NCBI GenBank assembly: GCA_017478965.1
Contig: JAFVCV010000038.1
Coordinates: 87,977-132,806 of the forward strand
Source: Ruminococcus sp.
GTDB lineage: Bacteria > Bacillota > Clostridia > Oscillospirales > Ruminococcaceae
Length of the DNA: 44,830 nt
Reading direction: 5' to 3'
The translations under genes and the position numbers were made by a program. Below are positions 38,453-44,830 of this stretch, one piece after another (within the stretch, counting starts at the first letter, position 1; each line of letters begins with the position of its first letter). The notes under the pieces are model-generated. The model ran no database searches, was not told the origin of the DNA, and was given only the letters and a program-made list of their open reading frames with translations.

Positions 38453-38941
38453 ATGAGAGTACAGGGCCTTATGGGCGAGGACAGCGTGACCTGCCGCTTT
38501 ATAGGCGAGGAGGGCTGTCTGTGTGTCACAGAGAGCCGGAGGATAAAAAACGGTCCTTCCACTGCGGTCAGGCTGAAAATGACCCTGGGGGAGGAGCTTT
38601 ATGAGTGCAGATATTTGCTGGGTCAGGACGGAGTGCTCCCCGAAAAGCTCACAGCATCGGGGACCGGGGGCAGCTTTGAGATAGAATGTCATGAGCAGGG
38701 GCAGGTCCTGAGAGCCGGAGAGCTTTCTCTGGATATCCGCAGCGAGCGCTTTTGTATATCCTTCTTCCACCGTGGCAGAGGGATAGCCGAGATCTGGCGG
38801 TGGGAAGAGGGGACGCTGACGGAATACGTGGGCAGCAGGAGATACGATGTGCGCTATTCCGGGGAGCTGAGCGGAGAGCTTGCCCCTGCTGTCAAGGGGC
38901 TGATCTGCGCCGCCGCCGTCATGCTCAGTCAGGACAGGTGA
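38453..38941 (+). CDS. Hypothetical beta-rich protein
   Basis: 162 residues from the ATG at 38453, with GGTGG five bases upstream; a start at 38423 would overlap mscS and is less likely. The sequence is a run of short strands ([76 protein letters not shown]) ending in a helix with small residues ([15 protein letters not shown]). The strand-rich body with a final hydrophobic helix vaguely recalls the Tubby/LURP-one (LOR) fold, but I cannot confirm it. No signal peptide. It lies between mscS and uvrA, same strand, short gaps. Confidence 0.7.
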   Translation: MRVQGLMGEDSVTCRFIGEEGCLCVTESRRIKNGPSTAVRLKMTLGEELYECRYLLGQDGVLPEKLTASGTGGSFEIECHEQGQVLRAGELSLDIRSERFCISFFHRGRGIAEIWRWEEGTLTEYVGSRRYDVRYSGELSGELAPAVKGLICAAAVMLSQDR

Positions 38942-38975
38942 AAAACAGTTACAAAAACGTAAGGAAGTGGGTAAA

Positions 38976-41798
38976 ATGATAGACAAGATAGTTATAAAGG
39001 GCGCCAAGGAGCACAACCTGAAAAACATAGACATAACTCTGCCAAGGGACAAGCTGGTGGTAATGACAGGACTGTCCGGTTCCGGCAAGTCTTCCCTGGC
39101 CTTTGACACGATATATGCGGACGGACAGCGGAGGTATGTGGAGTCTCTGTCCTCCTATGCGAGAATGTTTTTAGGACAGATGGACAAACCGGACGTGGAG
39201 AGCATAGAGGGCCTTTCACCTGCGATCTCCATAGACCAGAAGACCACCTCCAAGAACCCCCGCTCGACGGTGGGAACAGTGACGGAGATATATGATTATC
39301 TCAGGCTGCTCTATGCCAGGATAGGCGTACCTCACTGTCCGGTCTGCGGAAGGGAGATAAGACAGCAGACCGTAGACCAGATAGTGGACCAGCTCATGGC
39401 ACTGGGTGAGGGGACGAAGATAATTCTCCTGGCTCCGGTGGTAAGGGGCAGGAAGGGTACCCAGGCCAAGGAGCTGGAGGCCGCCAGGAAGGCCGGCTAC
39501 GTAAGAGTAAGAGCTGACGGGATCATTTATGACCTATCTGAGGAGATAGTGCTTGAAAAGAACAAAAAACACACTCTGGAGATAGTGGTGGACCGTCTGG
39601 TCATCAAGGAGGGGATAAAGTCCCGGCTTACCGACAGCATAGAGACTGTGTCGTCCCTGACCGGGGGCCTGCTGACCGTCAGCATACCCGGCGGGGAGGA
39701 GCTGATGTTCTCACAGAATTACGCCTGTCCGGAGCACGGAGTCTCCATCGAGGATCTGTCGCCAAGAATGTTCTCCTTCAACAATCCTTTCGGGGCCTGT
39801 GAGAAATGTATGGGCCTGGGCGTGTTCCGCAAGATCGACCCGGACCTCATCATACCCAACAAGGACCTCTCCATAGCCGACGGCGCCATAAAGGCCAGCG
39901 GCTGGAACACCAAGGACGAAGACTCGGTGGCAATGATGTACTTCAGAGCCATCTCCGAGCAGTATGATATACCCCTGGACGTGCCGGTGAAAAAGCTTTC
40001 AAAGGATGCTATAGACGTTTTCCTCTACGGCACCCAGGGACAGAAGCTGAAACTCAGCCGTGGCTCAAAATTCTATAAGGCCGAATACGAGACTGCCTTC
40101 GAGGGCGTGATCCCTAATCTTGAACGGCGCTACAACGAGACTTCCAGCGACTGGGCCAAGGCCGATATCGAGAGCTGCATGAGCGAGGAAGCCTGTCCTG
40201 CGTGCAGGGGCAGAAGGCTGAAACAGGCCAGCCTGAGCGTCACCGTAGGAGGGCTGGACATCTCACAGCTCTGCGACCTTTCCGTGACTTCGGCTCTGGA
40301 GCATTTTGAGAAAATGGAGCTGTCAAAGCGGGACATGATGATAGGCGAGCGCATCATCAAGGAGATAAAGGCAAGGCTGGGATTTCTCAGAAGCGTGGGC
40401 CTTGAATACCTGACCCTGTCCCGGTCCGCAGGCACCCTTTCCGGCGGCGAGAGCCAGCGCATAAGGCTCGCCACCCAGATAGGCTCCTCCCTGGTGGGGG
40501 TGCTGTATATCCTGGACGAACCTTCTATAGGCCTTCACCAGCGTGACAATGAAAAGCTCATAAACACCCTGCGAAGGCTGCGTGATCTGGGCAATACCCT
40601 TATCGTGGTGGAGCATGACGAGGACACTATGTTCGCCGCTGACCATATTGTCGATATAGGACCGGGCGCAGGCATACACGGGGGCCATGTGGTGGCACAG
40701 GGAACTGTCGATGACATCATGGCCTGCAAGGGATCTGTCACCGGTCAGTATCTGAGCGGGGCGAGAAAGATACCCGTGCCGGAAAAGAGACGAAAGGGCA
40801 GCGGGAAATTCCTCACCGTCCGTGGGGCAAGTCAGAACAATCTGAAAAACGTCACAGCAAGTATCCCCCTGGGGACCTTCACCTGCGTCACCGGGGTATC
40901 GGGTTCCGGCAAGTCATCTTTGGTCAACGAGGTCATATATAAGCACCTGGCAGGCTGTCTCAACAGGGCCAAGATAAGGGCCGGACAGTTCGAGACGATG
41001 GAGGGAACGGAGTTTCTCGACAAGGTCATCGACATCGACCAGAGCCCGATCGGCAGGACCCCACGCTCAAACCCTGCCACCTATACAGGGGTATTCAACG
41101 ATATCCGTGAGCTTTTCGCCCAGACCCAGGACGCCAAAATGAAAGGCTACAATGCAGGCCGGTTCAGCTTTAATGTCAAGGGCGGCCGCTGCGAGGCCTG
41201 CGAGGGCGACGGCATACTGAAAATAGAGATGCACTTCCTGCCGGACGTTTATGTCCCCTGCGAGGTCTGCGGAGGAATGAGGTACAACCGTGAGACTCTG
41301 GAGGTCAGGTATAAGGGAAAGAACATCTACGACGTTCTGGAAATGACCGTTGAGGAGGGAGTGGGATTTTTTGCCAACCACCCCAAGATACAGCGCAAGC
41401 TCCAGACTCTTTATGAAGTAGGCTTAGGTTATGTGAAGATAGGCCAGCCTGCCACTACACTTTCCGGCGGCGAGGCCCAGAGAGTGAAGCTGGCGGCGGA
41501 GCTTTCCAAGCGCAGCACCGGAAAGACCATATATATCCTTGACGAGCCGACCACAGGACTTCATACTGCCGACGTCCATAAGCTCATCGAGGTGCTGCAG
41601 CGCCTTGCAGACGGCGGCAACACGGTGCTGGTCATCGAGCACAACCTTGACGTTATAAAGACAGCGGACCACATCATCGACCTTGGTCCCGAGGGGGGCG
41701 ATAAGGGCGGCACGGTGATAGCGACCGGCACACCGGAGGAGATCGCAGAAAACGAAAGCTCCTATACCGGCCAGTACCTGAAACAAAAGCTGTCCTGA
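38976..41798 (+). CDS. uvrA: Excinuclease ABC subunit A
   Basis: 940 residues, full length, damage sensor of nucleotide excision repair. Two ABC ATPase units: GLSGSGKSS and [12 protein letters not shown] with [10 protein letters not shown], then GVSGSGKSS and [12 protein letters not shown] with LDEPTTGLH. Zinc fingers: CPVC and CEHG-type knuckle in the first unit, CPACRGRRL, and CEACEGDG...CEVCGG in the second. Start chosen at ATG 38976, eight bases after AAGGAAG, rather than the GTG at 38967. Usually paired with uvrB; uvrB is not in the window. Confidence 0.98.
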   Translation: MIDKIVIKGAKEHNLKNIDITLPRDKLVVMTGLSGSGKSSLAFDTIYADGQRRYVESLSSYARMFLGQMDKPDVESIEGLSPAISIDQKTTSKNPRSTVGTVTEIYDYLRLLYARIGVPHCPVCGREIRQQTVDQIVDQLMALGEGTKIILLAPVVRGRKGTQAKELEAARKAGYVRVRADGIIYDLSEEIVLEKNKKHTLEIVVDRLVIKEGIKSRLTDSIETVSSLTGGLLTVSIPGGEELMFSQNYACPEHGVSIEDLSPRMFSFNNPFGACEKCMGLGVFRKIDPDLIIPNKDLSIADGAIKASGWNTKDEDSVAMMYFRAISEQYDIPLDVPVKKLSKDAIDVFLYGTQGQKLKLSRGSKFYKAEYETAFEGVIPNLERRYNETSSDWAKADIESCMSEEACPACRGRRLKQASLSVTVGGLDISQLCDLSVTSALEHFEKMELSKRDMMIGERIIKEIKARLGFLRSVGLEYLTLSRSAGTLSGGESQRIRLATQIGSSLVGVLYILDEPSIGLHQRDNEKLINTLRRLRDLGNTLIVVEHDEDTMFAADHIVDIGPGAGIHGGHVVAQGTVDDIMACKGSVTGQYLSGARKIPVPEKRRKGSGKFLTVRGASQNNLKNVTASIPLGTFTCVTGVSGSGKSSLVNEVIYKHLAGCLNRAKIRAGQFETMEGTEFLDKVIDIDQSPIGRTPRSNPATYTGVFNDIRELFAQTQDAKMKGYNAGRFSFNVKGGRCEACEGDGILKIEMHFLPDVYVPCEVCGGMRYNRETLEVRYKGKNIYDVLEMTVEEGVGFFANHPKIQRKLQTLYEVGLGYVKIGQPATTLSGGEAQRVKLAAELSKRSTGKTIYILDEPTTGLHTADVHKLIEVLQRLADGGNTVLVIEHNLDVIKTADHIIDLGPEGGDKGGTVIATGTPEEIAENESSYTGQYLKQKLS

Positions 41799-41863
41799 CA
41801 CCGGTCTGTCCGTCAGTTATCAATTGCGCTGAATTCATATCAAACGAAAAACGAGGTAAGAAA

Positions 41864-43072
41864 ATGAATAAAAAGGAAATTGCAGAGATAAAGAAAAACT
41901 TCAAGGAGGACTGCGGCTTTTTTACCGTCAACAGAGTGGTGACAGCCTTTGTTGACAGTGAGAAGAATATAAAGTGTAAGACCAACAGGCTCTATAACAT
42001 CATTCCCCAGGAGGACAGCGAGCTTATCGCTGCCAACCTGAAAAAAGTCCTCAGCGGCAGGATAGGGGCCAACCTTTTAGAGTATGCCTTTCCCAAGGAC
42101 GCCTATCTGGAGGGCGGCGCACAGCAGCTGCTGTATAACACCATGAAGGGCGGCTTCGGGGACGATGAGAGCACTGACGCTTTTCTCAACGCCATAGTCG
42201 AGAAGTGCGAGTATGTTTCCACCTACACCATCTTCTCTGCACACTGTACCTATGCGGTCCTCAATAAGAATAAGATGGGCGAGCTGGAGGAGGAGAGCGA
42301 CACCAACTATAATTTCATCATAACCGCTCTCTGCCCCGTGAACCTCAGGATAGACGGCCTGGTCTACAACGAGGCCGAGAACGCTATCGCCAAGAAGGAA
42401 AGCTCGGATAGGATAGTGGAGGCCCCTACTGACGGATTTCTGTTCCCGCTGTTCAATGAGAGGATGGCCGATGTCAACGGTGTGCTCTATTATACTAAGA
42501 ACGCCAAAAAGCCTAACACCACCGTCATCGAGGACTTCCTTGGCTGCGAGTTCACCATGACCGGTCAGAGTGAGAAGGAGGTCTTTCATTCGATACTTGG
42601 CAATGTGGTGGGGGACGAGCTGGACTACGACCTTATCACTACCGTCAATGATAAGATACAGACCTACATAGACCAGACCGCCCATGAGACGGAAGTCACT
42701 ACCATCGACAGCCATAAGCTCAATTCTATCCTCTGGGAGGCCGGCGTCAGCCACGAAAAGCTGGAAAATCTTGATAAGGTCTACGAGAACGCCTTAGGTT
42801 CAAAGCCGATGACCGCTGTGAACCTGGTGGAGAAAAAGACCGTGGTATCTGTGCCAAGCATAACAGTCAATATCGGCAAGGACGCTGTGGATAAGGTCAA
42901 GACCCGTGTCATCGACGGCAGAAAATGTCTGGTCATCGCCCTTGACGACCCGGAGATCTCCATAAACGGCCTGGAAATGCAGCTTGCTCCGGCCCGTGAG
43001 ACATCGGCTGCTCCTACAGAAAATAACACTGCTTCCCCCGACAACGGTGAGGACGGCGGCGTGCCGTTCTGA
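41864..43072 (+). CDS. DUF4317 family protein
   Basis: 402 residues. The N-terminus MNKKEIAEIKKNFKEDCGFF followed by NRVVTAFVDSEKNI and the mid-protein CEYVSTYTIFSAHCTYAVL fit the DUF4317 family known from Clostridia, whose function is undescribed. Soluble, no membrane helix; the last 30 residues are low-complexity (AAPTENNTASPDNGEDGG). GAGG lies eight bases before the ATG. It follows uvrA by 65 bases on the same strand, and the next promoter lies beyond it, so it may share the uvrA transcript. Confidence 0.88.
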   Translation: MNKKEIAEIKKNFKEDCGFFTVNRVVTAFVDSEKNIKCKTNRLYNIIPQEDSELIAANLKKVLSGRIGANLLEYAFPKDAYLEGGAQQLLYNTMKGGFGDDESTDAFLNAIVEKCEYVSTYTIFSAHCTYAVLNKNKMGELEEESDTNYNFIITALCPVNLRIDGLVYNEAENAIAKKESSDRIVEAPTDGFLFPLFNERMADVNGVLYYTKNAKKPNTTVIEDFLGCEFTMTGQSEKEVFHSILGNVVGDELDYDLITTVNDKIQTYIDQTAHETEVTTIDSHKLNSILWEAGVSHEKLENLDKVYENALGSKPMTAVNLVEKKTVVSVPSITVNIGKDAVDKVKTRVIDGRKCLVIALDDPEISINGLEMQLAPARETSAAPTENNTASPDNGEDGGVPF

Positions 43073-43109
43073 CGGCAAAAGCATATTCTGGAAAATTTCT
43101 GTTAGGGGC

Positions 43110-43138
43110 TTTACAAAAATACGAAAATATGTTATAAT
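43110..43138 (+). promoter_or_regulatory. Sigma-A promoter of prmA
   Basis: TTTACA, 17-bp AT-rich spacer, TATAAT with TGT before it. About 93 bases of leader precede the prmA TTG. Confidence 0.88.
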
Positions 43139-43237
43139 GTTAGTTAATAATTTCAATGCAATTTTATAATAAAACACTAAATAATGCCCGCCCGTTAACT
43201 TTAAACCGAAGACGGCGGCATGGAAGGAGCATAGACA

Positions 43238-44209
43238 TTGAACTGGGTCGAGATAGATATTTTTACCGCCACCGAGGGCATCGAGGCCGTCACAGGCAGC
43301 CTGCTGGGCCTTGGGGTCAACGGTTTCGTTATCAAGGACGCTGCGGACTTCGAGGAATTTCTCAGCGATAAAAGTGTAAACTGGGACTACATAGACGACG
43401 ACCTTATGGGCCTTAAAAACTGCGAGACTACCGTCACAGCCTATCTGCCCGAAAACGCCCAGGGAGTTGACTACCTGGAGGGCATAAAGGCCGAGCTTAG
43501 AGCACTGAAGGAAAGAGATACCGAGGGCGCCTTCGGCAGGCTGGAGTATGAGCTGAAAAACGTCCGTGAGGAGGACTGGGCAAATAACTGGAAACAGTAT
43601 TTCAAGCCTTTGAAAATAGGCGAAAAACTGCTGATAAAGCCCAGCTGGGAAAAAGCTGACGACGGCGAGACACGAAAGGTCTTAGAGATCGACCCCGCCT
43701 CAAGTTTCGGGACAGGACAGCATAACACCACGCAGCTGTGCCTGGAGCTGGTGGAAAAATATCTGCCTGACAACGGCAGGGTACTGGACCTTGGCTGCGG
43801 CAGCGGCATACTATCCATCGGCGCTGTGCTGCTGGGCGCAAGCGAGTGTACAGCAGTGGATATCGACGAGAATTCGGTGAAGATCGCAGCCGAGAATGCC
43901 GAAAAAAACGGTATACCGCAGGACAGATATACCGCCCTCTGCGGCAACGTTACTGAGGACAGGGCACTGTGCGAAAGGATAGGCGGTGACTTCGATATGG
44001 TCTGCGCCAATATCGTGGCAGACGTGCTCATAAGCATGAGCGGCATCTTCGGCAGCTTTTTAAGACCCGGCGGCAGGCTTGTCATATCGGGGATAATCGA
44101 CATGAGAAAGGACGAGGTCCTTGACGCTGTAAAGGCGGAGGGCTTTGTACTGGACGAGATCCGCAGCAAGGAGGACTGGGTGGCAGCCGCTTTCAGAAAA
44201 GAGAACTGA
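43238..44209 (+). CDS. prmA: Ribosomal protein L11 methyltransferase
   Basis: 323 residues with a TTG start (43238) and AAGGAG seven to nine bases upstream. The N-terminal substrate domain (WVEIDIFTATEGIEAVTGSLL) precedes the SAM-binding Rossmann domain: GTGQHNTTQLCLEL, VLDLGCGSGILSIGAV (motif I), TAVDIDENSVKIAAENAE, and the NIVADVLI motif with the N-[IL]-x-x-[ED]-like site of the PrmA family. It trimethylates lysines of L11. Length is normal (about 290-325). It heads the last transcript in the window. Confidence 0.96.
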   Translation: MNWVEIDIFTATEGIEAVTGSLLGLGVNGFVIKDAADFEEFLSDKSVNWDYIDDDLMGLKNCETTVTAYLPENAQGVDYLEGIKAELRALKERDTEGAFGRLEYELKNVREEDWANNWKQYFKPLKIGEKLLIKPSWEKADDGETRKVLEIDPASSFGTGQHNTTQLCLELVEKYLPDNGRVLDLGCGSGILSIGAVLLGASECTAVDIDENSVKIAAENAEKNGIPQDRYTALCGNVTEDRALCERIGGDFDMVCANIVADVLISMSGIFGSFLRPGGRLVISGIIDMRKDEVLDAVKAEGFVLDEIRSKEDWVAAAFRKEN

Positions 44210-44221
44210 AAAAGGGAAATT

Positions 44222-44244
44222 AGGCAAGGATCAATTGATCGCCT
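44222..44244. promoter_or_regulatory. Palindrome GATCAATTGATC with flanking AGGC/GCCT
   Basis: A perfect 12-bp palindrome (44229-44240) flanked by AGGC (44222-44225) and GCCT (44241-44244) lies between prmA and the PII-like gene. No U tract follows, so it is not a plain terminator. An operator or RNA processing hairpin are both possible. Confidence 0.4.
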
Positions 44245-44254
44245 GAAAAGTTTT

Positions 44255-44347
44255 ATGAGGAAAAAGATAATAGTTCACAGGACACAGGGGACCAACCAAC
44301 TGATAGCATTTAAGACCGACGCCGGGGACGGCACGAAAGGAGAATAA
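44255..44347 (+). CDS. Possible 30-residue small ORF
   Basis: An ATG at 44255 opens a 30-codon frame reading MRKKIIVHRTQGTNQLIAF and ending GDGTKGE, stop TAA at 44345-44347. It ends three bases before the PII-like start, and its last codons contain the AAAGGAG that serves that gene. The sequence before the ATG has no good ribosome binding site (AAAAGTTTT). It could be a leader peptide coupled to the PII-like gene or chance. The basic start and short strand-like KIIVH make no known family. Confidence 0.3.
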   Translation: MRKKIIVHRTQGTNQLIAFKTDAGDGTKGE

Positions 44348-44350
44348 CAA

Positions 44351-44689
44351 ATGCAGTTATTATTTTTAGTCATCAAAAGAACAGAGCTGGTGGACGACGT
44401 CATGAAGGCCCTGGCAGCAGCCGGCATAAAGGGCGGCACCTGCATAGACAGCGTGGGAATGGCAAAGTCTATCTCAGATATGGATAATCTGCCTATGATA
44501 GGCGTCCTCAGGGCAATGCTCAACGGCGTTGACGAGGCTCAGAAAGGAAAGACCATCTTCGTGGCCGTTCATGACGACCAGGTGAAGACCGCCAGGGACG
44601 CCATAGTCAGCGTCACCGGGGATCTGACAAAGCCTAACGCCGGAGTGCTGTTCGGTGTGCCGATAACTTTTGCAGAGGGCGTGAATTAG
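44351..44689 (+). CDS. PII-like (GlnB superfamily) small protein
   Basis: 112 residues. The ferredoxin-like PII fold is suggested by LLFLVIKRTELVDDVMKALAAAG (strand-helix), GGTCIDSVGMAK, then IFVAVHDDQVKTARDAI (second strand-helix) and the final GVLFGVPI strand. The region where PII has its long T-loop with the modified tyrosine is short and reads DMDNLPMIGVLRAML instead, so this is not a standard GlnB/GlnK. Related PII-like proteins sense nucleotides or bicarbonate; no amtB or glnA is near. AAAGGAG lies eight bases before the ATG. Confidence 0.72.
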   Translation: MQLLFLVIKRTELVDDVMKALAAAGIKGGTCIDSVGMAKSISDMDNLPMIGVLRAMLNGVDEAQKGKTIFVAVHDDQVKTARDAIVSVTGDLTKPNAGVLFGVPITFAEGVN

Positions 44690-44734
44690 TGCAGAGTGTT
44701 TTATCCTGTCAGAGACCGGGAAATAACGTTTCTT

Positions 44735-44770
44735 ACTTAGGCTGAACACAAAACTTAGGCTGAACACAAA
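44735..44770. repeat. Perfect tandem duplication of an 18-bp unit
   Basis: ACTTAGGCTGAACACAAA occurs twice in a row without change, followed by a decayed AACAGGCTAAAA. The stretch 44690-44830 otherwise shows no gene, promoter or terminator that I can support. Confidence 0.9.
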
Positions 44771-44830
44771 AACAGGCTAAAACAGCGAAAGTATGCGGGG
44801 GAAGAAAAAAACTGTCAAAGCTCTGTGATA

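Overview
The window looks like a stretch of chromosome from a Gram-positive, fairly GC-rich anaerobe of the Oscillospirales/Ruminococcaceae type. The reasons are: Firmicutes gene order (dprA-topA-trmFO; smc beside ftsY; infC-rpmI-rplT under an L20-type leader; ftsY-rdgB-yhbY-nadD-yqeK-rsfS), Asn T-box control, DUF4317, YqeG and VanW family proteins, strong AAGGAGG-type ribosome binding sites, and sigma-A promoters with a 17-bp spacer. Ile ATA and Arg AGG codons are common despite the high GC. Family-level placement is an inference. I see no prophage, IS element, CRISPR array, rRNA or tRNA gene; this is mostly core chromosome.

Layout. 1-1049 (+) is the C-terminal part of a polysaccharide polymerase/ligase-like membrane protein, cut by the window edge and closed by a terminator. 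1106-5430 (-) is a yqeG-led operon: YqeG phosphatase, Sm-like small protein, 2H-phosphoesterase-like protein, AroQ, an Xaa-Pro peptidase, an unknown protein and RidA. rpsU (TTG start, 57 aa) has its own promoter, a long leader and a terminator. leuS follows, and behind it lies a 494-bp gap holding 123-bp tandem repeats and a GC-rich 10-bp tandem repeat. 8909-13470 (-) is the ftsY operon (FtsY, RdgB, YhbY, NadD, YqeK, RsfS, two membrane proteins). 13499-24695 (-) runs TrmH-family methyltransferase, DprA, TopA, a broken histidine phosphatase, TrmFO, radical-SAM Elp3-like protein, SMC and a zinc-ribbon protein. 24768-26155 (-) is infC-rpmI-rplT with an attenuated leader; infC starts with ATT.

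26172-29682 (-) is the most intriguing block: a 47-aa protein, an ECF sigma factor fused through one membrane helix to a presumed extracytoplasmic domain, a VanW protein, and an M50 intramembrane metalloprotease. The set suggests a membrane-tethered sigma factor released by a neighbouring site-2 protease. 29713-31590 (-) is a free-standing, non-canonical Hsp90. 31609-34804 (-) holds the asparagine genes: T-box leader, zinc-ribbon protein, asnS, then asnA with its own promoter and a leader hairpin.

34892-44830 (+) is transcribed divergently: a single-helix protein, RecD2, MscS channel, an unknown beta-rich protein, UvrA, DUF4317 protein, then from a new promoter PrmA, a 30-codon small ORF and a PII-like protein. 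The right end carries an 18-bp tandem duplication and no recognisable gene.
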